This document shows, piece by piece, positions 23,657-33,323 of a stretch of DNA of 64,000 nucleotides (its first letter is position 1; every line of letters begins with the position of its first letter). The position numbers and the translations under genes are program-made. The stretch covers positions 2,170,001 through 2,234,000 of the forward strand of contig JAMLJB010000001.1 in assembly GCA_023953835.1 (NCBI GenBank), given 5' to 3'. The stretch comes from Rhizobiaceae bacterium. Its GTDB lineage: Bacteria; Pseudomonadota; Alphaproteobacteria; Rhizobiales; Rhizobiaceae. The notes under the pieces were generated by a model, which saw only the letters and a list, made by a program, of their open reading frames with translations, searched no databases and was not told the origin of the DNA.

Positions 23657-26181
23657 CGCATTTCCAGCAAGCGTTCGAGGTAGCTGCGCTCCAGTTCCGG
23701 GCTGAGCGCATTGCCGAGCCTCTTGCGGATGGCTTCGAGGATCTGGCGGGCGCGCTGCGCGTCGATTTCGTCGGGCACGCGCGTCGTGTCGCCATCGTCC
23801 GGCCCGCGCGTGGCGCGCGGCCTGCCAAGCGGGTCGCGGTCCGAGCTTTGCTGGCGGGTGCCTTGCTGGCCTTCGCCCTGATCGCCCTGCATCGCCTGCT
23901 GCATCTGTTGCATCATGTCCTGCGCGCCGCGCCGCAGCGCTTCGAGCGCCTGTCCCTGATGGCCGGTCGCGCGTTCCCCTTCGCTCTGGCCAAGCGCGCC
24001 CTGCGCCTCGCCCATCTGCTTGCCCGCCTCGCCAAAGCCCTCGCCGGGCTTGATGCCCATGCCCTTCAGGTCTTCCATGAGTTGATCGAGTTCGCGCTGC
24101 AAGCCGCCCTGGCCCTCCTGCAACTGCTTCATGGCATCGGCAAATTCCTCCGGCGTCATCGGGCGCTGGCCGTTTTCGCCCTGCTCCCCGGGCTCGCCCT
24201 GTTCTGATTGCTGCTGCTGGTCGAGCCGGTGCGTCTCGTTCATCATTTCCTGCTGGCGGCGCATGATTTCGCCGAGCTTGTTCATCTGCTGGCGCATTTC
24301 GCTCTGCTGGCCGTTTTCGCCCTGCTGCGGGCGGGCCGCCTGCAGATTGTTCATCAGGTTTTCGAGTTGCGCGAGCAGTTCCTCGGCGGCGTCGCGATTG
24401 CCGGATTTCGCCTGCTTCTCGATCTCGTCCAGCATCTTCTGGAGGTCTTTTTCGCTCAATGTGCGGTCGTTCGGCTGCTGCGCCTGCTGGTTCGGCGCGC
24501 GCTGCGCGCGTTCGGCGAACTCGCGCAGATACTGGTTCATCGCCTCGCGCAGCTCTTTCATGAGCTTGTCGATTTCCTGATCGCTCGCGCCGCGCTGAAG
24601 CGCCTGCTTCAATGCCTCGCGGGCCTGCTTGAGACGCTTTTCCGCGTCGCTCAACTCGCCATCCTCGATGCCGAGCGCCAGTTCCCAGAAATAATCGGAC
24701 GCAGCGCGAAGCTGGTTGTCGTCGCCCGCCTTGTCGAGCATCGCGCGCCCGAACGACAGGCCGAGGAATTGCGCCAGCACGTCGAAAGTGTCCTCCGGTC
24801 GCAAGGTGATCGCGTCGATAAGATCGAGCGCGTCCTTCTTCCGGTTCGTGTCGAGGGAGAAAATCCTGCGCTGCTCGATCACCGACCTGGCGAGCAGATT
24901 TGTAAAGGGTCGCTCCGGCAGGATGAATTCCTTCGTCTCGCTCAATGCCGTCTGGCCTGCCGCATCGGTCGCCTGCAAGGTGAGGCGCACCTTCGATCCG
25001 GCCCAGACGTGCTCGGTCAGGTCCTTAGTCACCTTCGCGGTCGGCGGCGTCGCGCCCCGGCGCGGGATGGTCAGCTTCAGTTCGGGCGGGCCATAGAGCG
25101 GTTTCGCTTGCGGTCCTGCAGGTTCCGCCAGCTCGAACTTCGCCTCGGCGGCGGTCGCGCCGTAATCGTCCTTGATCTCGTAGCGCAGTTCTAGCGTGCC
25201 GTTGAGGGCCTGCGTCGGCTCTTCGGTGAAATGAATGATTGGCGGCGTATCCGGAATGACCGTGAAGGTCCATTGCGCGAGTTCCGCCGTTCCGTTGTGC
25301 AGAAGAGCGGAGCCGTTCTCGCGAACCTTCATCGAAAACTGCCGGTTGGCCGATCTCTCGGCGACGGGATCGATCGGTGCATCCGCTGCCTTCGCCTGCG
25401 GATCGATGATCCGTTCACCCGCAGGCGTCAGGTAGCCCAGCGTTTCCTCGCCGCTGCCACCCGTCACGCGCAACGCCAGTTCGCTGCCCGCAGGTACGGT
25501 GAATTCCCTGCTGTCGCGATGCGCCTCCGAGGTCAGGAAGATCGGTGCCTTGCCGGTATAGCCGGGCGGCGTGACCCAGGCATCGATGCGCGGCGGAACG
25601 GTTGCGACGCCCGCGCCGGGGCGGAACGCGTCGGTGATGCTGCCGCCGGAGGAGCCCAATGAAAAGGCGAATGCCGTCACGACCAACAGCGCCGCCACCG
25701 AACGAATCGCCCATGGATCGCGTTCGGGAACGCCGGTTCGCGGCGTATCGCCTCCGAGACCCCGCAGCTTTTCCGCCATGCGCTTCTGGTGCTCGCGCCA
25801 CAGCGCTTCCGCGAATCCGTCCGGCGCGCCGCCGGGTCGTTCGGACTGAACCTGCACGGGCGTGTGCGCCAGCCTGTTTGCCGTTTCGACACGGCGGTCG
25901 ACCTCAGCCGCATCCGGCAGCCTGAAATGCCGCAGCAGCGCCAGCGCGCCGAGCGCGCAAAGCACGAATATTCCAGCCAACGCCAGCCGCGCCGGTTCGG
26001 ACAACCCGCGAAACAGCCCGAACCAGGATGCGCTGAGATAAAGCGCCACGACCAGCAGGAAGGGCAGCACCAGCGGCCACAGCCGCTCCACGATAATCGT
26101 CGCGCGAACGATCATGCGTGAGCCGCGCAGTGATTTCACGGTCTCGCCACTCGGTGCGGTATCGGTCGGCTCTTGCGTCAT
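23653..26181 (-). CDS. TIGR02302/DUF4175 family membrane protein
   Basis: An 842-residue protein. Two transmembrane segments lie near residues 35-80 and a third near 155-175. A large beta-rich periplasmic-type region follows (FRPGAGVATVPPRIDAWVTPP). The last 300 residues are extremely Gln/Glu/Met-rich and helical, with runs such as MRQQMNKLGEIMRRQQEMM, likely coiled coil. This architecture matches the alphaproteobacterial TIGR02302 family (DUF4175), which has no established function and is often near lysA. The ATG at 26181 is preferred over one eight codons upstream because of GGAT spacing. The stop lies inside a terminal repeat of the neighbouring element. Confidence 0.85.
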   Translation of the reverse strand: MTQEPTDTAPSGETVKSLRGSRMIVRATIIVERLWPLVLPFLLVVALYLSASWFGLFRGLSEPARLALAGIFVLCALGALALLRHFRLPDAAEVDRRVETANRLAHTPVQVQSERPGGAPDGFAEALWREHQKRMAEKLRGLGGDTPRTGVPERDPWAIRSVAALLVVTAFAFSLGSSGGSITDAFRPGAGVATVPPRIDAWVTPPGYTGKAPIFLTSEAHRDSREFTVPAGSELALRVTGGSGEETLGYLTPAGERIIDPQAKAADAPIDPVAERSANRQFSMKVRENGSALLHNGTAELAQWTFTVIPDTPPIIHFTEEPTQALNGTLELRYEIKDDYGATAAEAKFELAEPAGPQAKPLYGPPELKLTIPRRGATPPTAKVTKDLTEHVWAGSKVRLTLQATDAAGQTALSETKEFILPERPFTNLLARSVIEQRRIFSLDTNRKKDALDLIDAITLRPEDTFDVLAQFLGLSFGRAMLDKAGDDNQLRAASDYFWELALGIEDGELSDAEKRLKQAREALKQALQRGASDQEIDKLMKELREAMNQYLREFAERAQRAPNQQAQQPNDRTLSEKDLQKMLDEIEKQAKSGNRDAAEELLAQLENLMNNLQAARPQQGENGQQSEMRQQMNKLGEIMRRQQEMMNETHRLDQQQQSEQGEPGEQGENGQRPMTPEEFADAMKQLQEGQGGLQRELDQLMEDLKGMGIKPGEGFGEAGKQMGEAQGALGQSEGERATGHQGQALEALRRGAQDMMQQMQQAMQGDQGEGQQGTRQQSSDRDPLGRPRATRGPDDGDTTRVPDEIDAQRARQILEAIRKRLGNALSPELERSYLERLLEMR

Positions 26182-26309
26182 CGAGCATCCAGTGCGGCCC
26201 GGCATCGGCCCGCTGTCCGGACGAACATAGCATCAATATGGGCGCTGGCGAGGCAGAATAGCGAAATCGTGAACGGGGCCGCGACGCTTCAATCCGGAAT
26301 AGAAATTCG

Positions 26310-27578
26310 CTATGCGAGCCAATCCGGGATTGAATCCAGCCCGATCAACTGCTCGTAGGTCGGTCGTGCGCGCACGACATGGAAGCGGTCGCCGTCGACC
26401 AGCACTTCGGGCACGAGCAGGCGGGTGTTGTAGGTGCTGGCCTGGACCGCGCCATAGGCGCCCGCCGTTCCGATCGCGATCAGGTCGCCGGATTTCAGGA
26501 AGGGCAGGTCCCGGTCCTGCGCGAGGAAATCGCCGGTCTCGCAGACCGGCCCGACAATATCGGCCCGGATGCGCGGGCCGCTCGCCGCCGTCTGAACAAC
26601 GGGGCGGATCTCGTGATAGGCTTCGTAGAGCGTGGGCCGGATGAGATCGTTCATCGCCGCATCGACGATCACGAAGTTCTTGGCGTCGCCTTCCTTCACA
26701 TAAATCACTTCGGCGACGAGGATGCCCGCATTGCCTGCGATGAGCCGTCCCGGCTCGAAGATCACCTTAACGCCCAGCTCCGTCGTGTGCTTCATCACGA
26801 TGCGCGCATATTCGTCGGGCAGGGGCGGGGGGCTGTTGTCGAACTGATAGGGCACGCCGAGGCCACCGCCGAGGTCGACATGCTCGATCTGGTGGCCATC
26901 CGCGCGCAGCGTGCCGACCAGTTCGGCCAGGAGCGCAAAGGCGTCGTCGAAAGGTTGCAGGTCGGTGATCTGGCTGCCGATATGCATGTCGATGCCGACG
27001 ACCCTGATTCCCGGCAGCTTCCCGGCATGGGCATAGACCTGTCTTGCCTTCTGCCATGGAATACCGAACTTGTTCTCCGCCATGCCGGTTGCGATCTTGC
27101 GATGCGTTTTGGCATCCACGTCCGGGTTGATGCGCACCGAAACGGGCGCGGTGCGCCCGGCGGCCACCGCCCGCCTGGAAAGCAGGTCGAGTTCCGGCTC
27201 GGATTCGACGTTGAAGCAGTGGATGCCGGCCTCCAGCGCGAAATCCATCTCGCGGGCGGTCTTGCCGACGCCGGAAAACATGATCTTCGAAGCCGGAATC
27301 CCGGCGGAAAGCGCGCGGCGCAATTCGCCTTCGGACACCACGTCCGCGCCCGCGCCAAGCCGCGCCAGCGTGCGCAGCACCGCCTGGTTGGAATTGGCCT
27401 TCATGGCGTAGCACACCAGCGAATCCAGCCCCGCGAAGGCTTCGCTGAACACGCGGTAGTGGCGCGAAAGCGTCGCGGTGGAATAGCAGTAGAAAGGCGT
27501 GCCCACCTCAGCCGCGATCTGCGGCACAGGCACATCCTCGGCATGGAGGACGCCGTCACGATACTCGAAATGGTTCAC
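26310..27578 (-). CDS. lysA: Diaminopimelate decarboxylase
   Basis: A 422-residue PLP enzyme that makes L-lysine from meso-diaminopimelate. The PLP Lys is in CYAMKANSN near residue 60. HIGSQI, the glycine loop DLGGGLGVPY, EPGRLI and the second-subunit catalytic Cys in GPVCETGD are all present. It is last in a leftward group argH-lptM-lysA. The gap of 14 bases to the lipoprotein gene indicates cotranscription. Confidence 0.96.
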   Translation of the reverse strand: MNHFEYRDGVLHAEDVPVPQIAAEVGTPFYCYSTATLSRHYRVFSEAFAGLDSLVCYAMKANSNQAVLRTLARLGAGADVVSEGELRRALSAGIPASKIMFSGVGKTAREMDFALEAGIHCFNVESEPELDLLSRRAVAAGRTAPVSVRINPDVDAKTHRKIATGMAENKFGIPWQKARQVYAHAGKLPGIRVVGIDMHIGSQITDLQPFDDAFALLAELVGTLRADGHQIEHVDLGGGLGVPYQFDNSPPPLPDEYARIVMKHTTELGVKVIFEPGRLIAGNAGILVAEVIYVKEGDAKNFVIVDAAMNDLIRPTLYEAYHEIRPVVQTAASGPRIRADIVGPVCETGDFLAQDRDLPFLKSGDLIAIGTAGAYGAVQASTYNTRLLVPEVLVDGDRFHVVRARPTYEQLIGLDSIPDWLA

Positions 27579-27592
27579 TGGAATTGGTCCGG

Positions 27593-27799
27593 CTATAGAA
27601 GGGGGTCAAGAATGAACGGCCTGTCCTCGACCGGTTTCGGCTGTTCCGGCGGCAGGGGCTGCTTGTTGCGCTGGGCGTCTTTTCGGGCGTCGACGGACGC
27701 CTGATAGGGCGTGTCGAGCGCGGTCTTGCGCCCGCAGCCGGACAATGCCGCCACGGCGCCGATCAACGCAAGCGCTACCAACAATCTGCTGCCGCTCAT
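27593..27799 (-). CDS. lptM: LptM/YifL-like small lipoprotein
   Basis: A 68-residue lipoprotein. The signal peptide ends in lipobox LSGC, followed by GRKTALDTPYQ and a proline-rich tail. E. coli LptM (YifL) shares the short CG-x-KG/T-x-L-x-x-P start after the Cys and is encoded next to dapF. The same type of small lipoprotein sits upstream of lysA in many Proteobacteria. LptM assists disulfide maturation and assembly of the LptDE LPS translocon in the outer membrane. The assignment rests on size, lipobox, post-Cys motif and the lysA context. Confidence 0.75.
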   Translation of the reverse strand: MSGSRLLVALALIGAVAALSGCGRKTALDTPYQASVDARKDAQRNKQPLPPEQPKPVEDRPFILDPLL

Positions 27800-27860
27800 A
27801 TGCTTTTCCCAGTCCGATGCGCAGATGCTTCTAGCCGAATTATCTCCATCTTGCACGAGC

Positions 27861-29261
27861 TTATCCTTTTGCAAGTCGCTTGCGCCAGTAGCGGATTTGC
27901 TTGCGCACTTCAGATGGTGCGGTGCCGCCGAACGAAGTGCGGCTCCTGACGGAGTTCTGCACGGTGAGCACCGAGAACACATCCGGTGTGATGCCGTCGT
28001 GGATCGAGCGGAAATCGGCAATCGACAGCTTGTCGAGCGGCTTCTTCCTTGCCTCCGCCAGCGCCACGGCGCGGCCGGTCACATGGTGCGCCTCGCGGAA
28101 GGGAAGGCCGAGTTCGCGCACCAGCCAGTCGGCAAGGTCGGTCGCCGTCGCATAGCCGGAACCGGCGGCCTTCTTCATCTCGGCGACATTGACGGTCATG
28201 TCCTTCACCATGCCGGTCGCGGCGGCCAGCATCAGGTCCAGCGTTTCGGCGGCGTCGAACACCGCTTCCTTGTCCTCCTGCATGTCCTTGGAATAAGCGA
28301 GCGGCAGGCCCTTCATCACAGTCAGCAGGCCGATCAGATCGCCATTGATGCGGCCCGTCTTGGCGCGCACCAGTTCGGCGGCGTCGGGGTTCTTCTTCTG
28401 CGGCATGATCGACGATCCGGTTGAGTAGCCGTCCGACAGGCGCACGAAGCCGAATTGCGGCGTCGACCAGATGACGATTTCTTCCGCCAGCCGCGACAGG
28501 TGCGTCGCGCAGATCGCCGCCACCGACAGGAACTCCAGCGCGAAATCGCGGTCGCTCACGCTGTCCAGCGAGTTGCGCGTCGGCTCGCGGAAGCCGAGCG
28601 CTGCAGCCGTCATATGCCGGTCGATCGGAAAGCCGGTGCCGGCAAGGGCGGCGGCGCCCAGCGGGCTTTCGTTCATGTGTTCCGCCGCATCGGTCGCCCG
28701 CGACATGTCGCGCGAAAACATTTCCACATAGGCCATGCAGTGATGGCCGAAGGTCACGGGCTGCGCGGTCTGCAGATGGGTGAAGCCCGGCATCACCGTG
28801 GCGGCATGCTCTTCCGCGCGGTCGAGAAAGGCCGAGATCAAATCCTTGAGAGCCGCTGCCACGCGCAGCGTCTCGTCCTTGACCCACAGCCTGAAATCGA
28901 CCGCCACCTGGTCGTTGCGCGAGCGCGCCGTGTGCAGCCTGCCCGCCGCCGCTCCTATCTTTTCCGCCAGCTTCGCCTCGACATTCATGTGAATGTCCTC
29001 GAGCTTCGTCGAAAACTCGAATGTGCCGGCTTCGATCTCGGCAAGGATTTCGCCCAGCCCCTGTTCGATCTTCTTCTGGTCGGCTGCCGAAATGATGCCT
29101 TTTTCGGCAAGCATTCGGGAATGGGCGACGGAGCCTTGAATGTCCTGCCGGTAAAGCTTGCGGTCGAAGCCGATGGAGGCGTTGATGGCTTCCATGATCG
29201 CGGCCGGACCTGAGGCGAAACGTCCGCCCCACATCTGGTTGCTGGTCTTCTTGTCGCTCAT
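27861..29261 (-). CDS. argH: Argininosuccinate lyase
   Basis: A 466-residue fumarase-superfamily enzyme that splits argininosuccinate into arginine and fumarate. The superfamily signature [12 protein letters not shown] is present near residue 280, along with MWGGRFA at the N terminus, HTARSRNDQ and TFGHH. Length is normal. It is transcribed leftward, with lptM and lysA downstream, and divergent from tlpA with only 30 bases between the start codons, so the two promoters must overlap. Confidence 0.97.
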   Translation of the reverse strand: MSDKKTSNQMWGGRFASGPAAIMEAINASIGFDRKLYRQDIQGSVAHSRMLAEKGIISAADQKKIEQGLGEILAEIEAGTFEFSTKLEDIHMNVEAKLAEKIGAAAGRLHTARSRNDQVAVDFRLWVKDETLRVAAALKDLISAFLDRAEEHAATVMPGFTHLQTAQPVTFGHHCMAYVEMFSRDMSRATDAAEHMNESPLGAAALAGTGFPIDRHMTAAALGFREPTRNSLDSVSDRDFALEFLSVAAICATHLSRLAEEIVIWSTPQFGFVRLSDGYSTGSSIMPQKKNPDAAELVRAKTGRINGDLIGLLTVMKGLPLAYSKDMQEDKEAVFDAAETLDLMLAAATGMVKDMTVNVAEMKKAAGSGYATATDLADWLVRELGLPFREAHHVTGRAVALAEARKKPLDKLSIADFRSIHDGITPDVFSVLTVQNSVRSRTSFGGTAPSEVRKQIRYWRKRLAKG

Positions 29262-29291
29262 TGCTATAACCCGCTACGGAGAATTGACCGC

Positions 29292-29987
29292 ATGTCCGAT
29301 GACAAGCAGACCAGATTGTTTCCTTCACTGCGGCTGATCGCGCTCGCCGCGGTCGCCGGTCTGGCTGCCGGCGCGGTTGCCGTATATGTCACCGGCGGGC
29401 CGGAACGCAACATGCCAGCCGACGCGCCGCAAGCTGCCAGCACTGCGCCCGCGCCGCAAGACACCGCCTGCGCGGCTGCCGCCGACGAGGCGAAGACCGT
29501 GGCCGCCGCCGCAACGGGCGATGTCGCCGCCATGCTTCCCGCCGATCCGCCGCGCTCGCTCGCCTCGCTTTCGTTCAACGGGCCCGAGGGCAAGCCGATG
29601 ACGCTCGGCGACTTTTCCGGCAGGACCGTTCTCATGAACCTGTGGGCCACGTGGTGTGCGCCGTGCCGCGCCGAAATGCCGGCGCTCGATGCGCTCCAGC
29701 GTGACAAGGGTAGCGAGAGGTTCGAGGTCGTCGCGGTCAATGTCGACACGGGCGACGATACAAAGCCGCGCAAATTTCTGGAAGAAACCGGCGTGCAGTC
29801 GCTGGCTTATTATCGAGAGAACACGCTGGCCCTTTTCGAGGACCTGAAGAAGCAGGGCCTCGCGCTCGGCCTTCCGGTCACACTGCTCATCGATCCGCGT
29901 GGATGTCTTGTCGCCAGCATGAACGGACCCGCCGAATGGTCCGGGCCGGACGCGCACAGGTTGATCGAAAAGGCGTTAGGCGGCTAA
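29292..29987 (+). CDS. tlpA: Thiol:disulfide interchange protein TlpA
   Basis: A 231-residue membrane-anchored thioredoxin-like protein. Residues about 14-35 form the N-terminal anchor, and an Ala-rich linker reaches to about 85. The thioredoxin fold has active site WATWCAPCRAEMPAL and the cis-Pro in GLPVTLLID. In Bradyrhizobium, TlpA is a periplasmic reductant that loads copper onto cytochrome oxidase via Sco and CoxB. That role is likely here. It is divergent from argH, as in many rhizobia. Confidence 0.92.
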   Translation: MSDDKQTRLFPSLRLIALAAVAGLAAGAVAVYVTGGPERNMPADAPQAASTAPAPQDTACAAAADEAKTVAAAATGDVAAMLPADPPRSLASLSFNGPEGKPMTLGDFSGRTVLMNLWATWCAPCRAEMPALDALQRDKGSERFEVVAVNVDTGDDTKPRKFLEETGVQSLAYYRENTLALFEDLKKQGLALGLPVTLLIDPRGCLVASMNGPAEWSGPDAHRLIEKALGG

Positions 29988-30033
29988 CCTTCCCTTACGT
30001 CACTTTTCCTTGGAAAACTTGGATTTTGTTAGC

Positions 30034-30053
30034 TGTTTCACAAAACGGAAACA
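30034..30053. promoter_or_regulatory. Inverted repeat upstream of ugpB, putative operator
   Basis: TGTTTC-N8-GAAACA is a perfect 6-bp inverted repeat in an AT-rich stretch about 110 bp upstream of ugpB. A 20-bp dyad is compatible with a sugar-type (LacI/DeoR) repressor. A convincing tandem Pho box, expected for ugp genes in some rhizobia, was not found. Confidence 0.35.
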
Positions 30054-30160
30054 AATTTATTGTGCGACCGTCACAATCCGGGAATACTCGCCTTGGTTGT
30101 CGGGGCGGCCCAGCTTGATGATCGGCCTCCCTTCATCCCAACGAGATTAGGGAGTGATCG

Positions 30161-31456
30161 ATGAAAGTTACAGGCTTTGCGGCCGGGTTTGCCGCTGCAT
30201 TCACCATTTTCTCCACCACCTCCGCCTATGCCGTCACCGAAATAAGCTGGTGGCATGCGATGACCGGCGCAAACAACGAAGTCGTCGAGCAGCTTTCCAA
30301 GGAGTTCAACGAAAGCCAGGGCGACTACAAGGTCACCCCCGTGTTCAAGGGCACCTATCCCGAGACGCTCAATGCCGGCATCGCGGCCTTCCGCGCCAAG
30401 CAGGCTCCCAACATCATCCAGGTGTTCGACGCGGGCACCGGCACGATGATGGCGGCGGAAGGCGCGATCAAGCCGGTGGCGGACATCCTCTCCATGGGCG
30501 GCAAGCCGTTCGACAAGAGCCAGTACCTGCCGGGCATCGTCGCCTATTATTCGAAGCCGGACGGTACGATGCTGTCGTTTCCCTATAATTCGTCCTCGCC
30601 GATCCTCTACTACAACAAGGACATCTTCCAGAAGGCCGGGTTGGACGTCGACAACCCGCCGAAGACATGGGACGAGGTGTGGGATGCGGCGAAGAAGATC
30701 AAGTCCTCGGGTGCTGCTCCTTGCGGCTTCACCTCGACATGGCTCACCTGGATTCACACGGAAAATTATGCCGCGTGGAACAACTACCAGTGGGGCACGC
30801 AGGAAAACGGCATCGCCGGGCCGAACGTGGAACTGAAAATCAATTCCGAGCCATTCGTGAAGCACTTCCAGGCGCTGGCTGACCTCGCCAAGGACGGCAC
30901 GTTCAAATATGGCGGCCGCACTTCCGAGGCGAAGCAGATCTTCCTTGCGGGCGAATGCGGCATCTTCACCGAATCGTCGGGCGGCCTTGGCGACATCGTG
31001 AAGTCGGGCATGAACTACGGAACCGGCATGCTGCCCTATGACACCGAGCCGCAGAACACGATCCCCGGCGGCGCGTCGCTCTGGGTGTTCGGCGGCAAGT
31101 CCGACGAAGAATACAAGGCGGTCGCCGCGTTCTTCAACTTCCTGTCGCAGACCGACATTCAGGCGCGCCTGCATCAGGTGTCGGGCTATCTGCCGGTGAC
31201 GCTTGCCGCCTATGAAAAGACCAAGGCGGACGGCTTCTATGAAAAGAACCCCGCGCGCGAAATTCCGATCAAGCAGATGATGGGCAAGGCTCCAACGGAA
31301 AACTCCAAGGGCGTTCGCCTGCCGAACCTGCCGCAGGTGCGCGACATCATGAACGAGGAGTTCGAAAAGATGCTGGCTGGCCAGGAGACGACCCAGCAGG
31401 CGCTCGACAATGCTGTTGCGCGCGGCAACGCGGCAATCAAGGAAGCGACGCAGTAA
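30161..31456 (+). CDS. ugpB: sn-Glycerol-3-phosphate ABC transporter, substrate-binding protein
   Basis: A 431-residue periplasmic solute-binding protein. Residues 1-24 are a signal peptide ending AYA. The mature part begins VTEISWWHAMTGANNEVVE, a UgpB hallmark, and the YNSSSPILYYNKD and PGGASLWVFGGKS blocks follow. It captures glycerol-3-phosphate or glycerophosphodiesters for import through UgpAE. The start has AGGGAG. First of four ugp genes, separated from ugpA by a palindromic repeat, which fits the excess of binding protein over permease. Confidence 0.95.
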   Translation: MKVTGFAAGFAAAFTIFSTTSAYAVTEISWWHAMTGANNEVVEQLSKEFNESQGDYKVTPVFKGTYPETLNAGIAAFRAKQAPNIIQVFDAGTGTMMAAEGAIKPVADILSMGGKPFDKSQYLPGIVAYYSKPDGTMLSFPYNSSSPILYYNKDIFQKAGLDVDNPPKTWDEVWDAAKKIKSSGAAPCGFTSTWLTWIHTENYAAWNNYQWGTQENGIAGPNVELKINSEPFVKHFQALADLAKDGTFKYGGRTSEAKQIFLAGECGIFTESSGGLGDIVKSGMNYGTGMLPYDTEPQNTIPGGASLWVFGGKSDEEYKAVAAFFNFLSQTDIQARLHQVSGYLPVTLAAYEKTKADGFYEKNPAREIPIKQMMGKAPTENSKGVRLPNLPQVRDIMNEEFEKMLAGQETTQQALDNAVARGNAAIKEATQ

Positions 31457-31479
31457 AGCTGGCGTTGATCCCGCGCCTC

Positions 31480-31507
31480 ACCCTCTCCCGTCTTGAAGGG
31501 AGAGGGT
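31480..31507. repeat. Palindromic intergenic repeat between ugpB and ugpA
   Basis: ACCCTCTCCC and GGGAGAGGGT form a perfect 10-bp stem with an 8-base loop. The same CTCTCCCC/GGGGAGAG theme recurs at 41117-41144 and 41170-41198. It could act as an RNA hairpin that stabilises the ugpB message. Confidence 0.65.
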
Positions 31508-31556
31508 ACCGGCAGGCTGGCGAGCGTCATTTCCATCCCGGTTAACGAGGTTTTCA

Positions 31557-32441
31557 TTGACCCCACGCGTGGTCTTTCCGAACAAGGTGCTTCCCTACCT
31601 GCTGGTTGCTCCGCAACTGGCGATCACGCTGGTGTTTTTCTACTGGCCGGCCAGCCAGGCGCTTTACCAGTCGATGCTCAGGGAAGATCCCTTCGGCCTG
31701 AAATCGCAATTCGTCTGGTTCGACAATTTCAAGCGCGTTCTTTCAGACCCCAACTACATCAATTCCATTCACGTCACGGCGGTGTTTTCCATCTCGACCG
31801 CGCTGCTTTCCATGGTTGTCGCGCTTGTGCTTGCGGTGATGGCCGACAAGGTGGTGCGCAGCCGCAATCTCTATCGCACGCTGTTGATCTGGCCCTATGC
31901 GGTCGCGCCCGCCATTGCGGGCATGCTGTGGCTGTTCCTGTTCAATCCCTCCATCGGCTCGCTGGCCTATGGGCTGCGCTGGATGGGCATTGCATGGGAC
32001 CCCCTGCTGAAAGGCGACCAGGCCATGGTGCTGGTGGTCATGGCGGCGGCGTGGAAGCAGATCAGCTACAATTTCCTGTTCTTCGTGGCTGGCCTGCAGG
32101 CCATTCCGAAAACCCTCATCGAGGCCGCGGCAATCGACGGCGCGCGCGAGTTCAAGCGATTCTGGACGATCGTGTTCCCGCTGCTGGCGCCGACTACCTT
32201 TTTCCTGCTGGTGGTGAACACGGTTTACGCCTTCTTCGACACGTTCGGCATCATCCACGCCGTCACCGGGGGCGGTCCCGGCAAGGCCACCGAGACGCTG
32301 GTCTACAAGGTCTACAATGACGGGTTCGTCAATCTGATCCTCGGCGATTCCGCCGCGCAATCGGTGATCCTGATGGCAATCGTCATCGCGCTCACGGCCA
32401 TCCAGTTCCGCTATGTGGAGAGGAAGGTGCACTATGGCTGA
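31557..32441 (+). CDS. ugpA: sn-Glycerol-3-phosphate ABC transporter permease
   Basis: A 294-residue inner-membrane permease with six predicted helices. The EAA loop that contacts the ATPase is [20 protein letters not shown]. The start is taken as TTG 31557 because ACGAGG lies 6 bases upstream and homologues begin close to here; a GTG at 31569 is an alternative. It overlaps ugpE by 8 bases. It works with UgpE, UgpC and UgpB. Confidence 0.93.
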   Translation: MTPRVVFPNKVLPYLLVAPQLAITLVFFYWPASQALYQSMLREDPFGLKSQFVWFDNFKRVLSDPNYINSIHVTAVFSISTALLSMVVALVLAVMADKVVRSRNLYRTLLIWPYAVAPAIAGMLWLFLFNPSIGSLAYGLRWMGIAWDPLLKGDQAMVLVVMAAAWKQISYNFLFFVAGLQAIPKTLIEAAAIDGAREFKRFWTIVFPLLAPTTFFLLVVNTVYAFFDTFGIIHAVTGGGPGKATETLVYKVYNDGFVNLILGDSAAQSVILMAIVIALTAIQFRYVERKVHYG

Positions 32442-33315
32442 GCCATCGAGTGGCGCCGACAAGCTGATGATCGGCCAGTCGCGGGCGGGCATCTATGTCG
32501 CGCATGCCGTGCTGATCGCCGGCATCGTCATCGTCGCCTTTCCGATTTACTACACATTTGTGGCGTCCACCCATTCGCTGCAAACGATCCTGCGTCCGCC
32601 GCTGCCGCTGCTGCCCGGCGACCGCTTCCTCGAAAATTATTCCGAGGCGCTGTTCGGTGGGGTGGGGCGCATCGGCGGTGTGCCGGTCTCGACCCTGTTG
32701 TTCAACACGACGGTGGTGGCGCTCGGCGTCGCGCTCGGCAAGATCGTCATCTCGATCCTGTCGGCCTACGCCATTGTGTTCTTCCGGTTTCCGCTGCGCA
32801 TGACCTTCTTCTGGATCATCTTCATCACGCTGATGCTGCCCGTGGAGGTGCGCATCCTGCCGACCTACAAGGTGATGGTTGATCTCGGGCTGATCGACAC
32901 ATATGCCGGGCTCATCGTGCCGCTGATCGCGTCGGCCACGGCGACGCTTCTTTTCCGGCAGTTCTTCCTGACCATTCCGGGCGAGCTGGTCGAGGCCGCG
33001 CGGGTCGATGGGGCAGGGCCGTTCCGCTTCTTCAAGGACATCCTGCTGCCGCTCTCGCGCACGAATATAGCGGCGCTGTTCGTGATCCTGTTCATCTATG
33101 GCTGGACGCAATATCTGTGGCCGCTGCTTGTCACCAACGACAACCAGATGAACACAATCGTCATCGCGCTGAGGAAGATGGTGTCCTTCGCCGACGCCGA
33201 CACCGAATGGCACCTCGTCATGGTGACGGCCATGCTGGCCATCGTCCCGCCGATCCTGGTGGTCGTGCTGATGCAGCGCTGGTTCGTGCGCGGCCTGGTC
33301 GAGACGGAAAAGTGA
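32434..33315 (+). CDS. ugpE: sn-Glycerol-3-phosphate ABC transporter permease
   Basis: A 293-residue second permease with about six helices. The EAA motif is [20 protein letters not shown], and [16 protein letters not shown] in the last loop is typical of UgpE. The ATG at 32434 overlaps the ugpA stop. It forms the heterodimeric channel with UgpA. The ATP-binding gene follows after 8 bases. Confidence 0.94.
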   Translation: MAEPSSGADKLMIGQSRAGIYVAHAVLIAGIVIVAFPIYYTFVASTHSLQTILRPPLPLLPGDRFLENYSEALFGGVGRIGGVPVSTLLFNTTVVALGVALGKIVISILSAYAIVFFRFPLRMTFFWIIFITLMLPVEVRILPTYKVMVDLGLIDTYAGLIVPLIASATATLLFRQFFLTIPGELVEAARVDGAGPFRFFKDILLPLSRTNIAALFVILFIYGWTQYLWPLLVTNDNQMNTIVIALRKMVSFADADTEWHLVMVTAMLAIVPPILVVVLMQRWFVRGLVETEK

Positions 33316-33323
33316 GTGTGTGA

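Noticed and set aside
27910..29328. 472-codon frame overlapping argH in another frame
   Set aside because: argH is complete and canonical in its own frame; the alternative translation is Arg/Gly-rich nonsense.
30034..30110. Pho box upstream of ugpB
   Set aside because: No tandem CTGTCAT-like heptamers with the right spacing could be found; only a simple dyad is reported.
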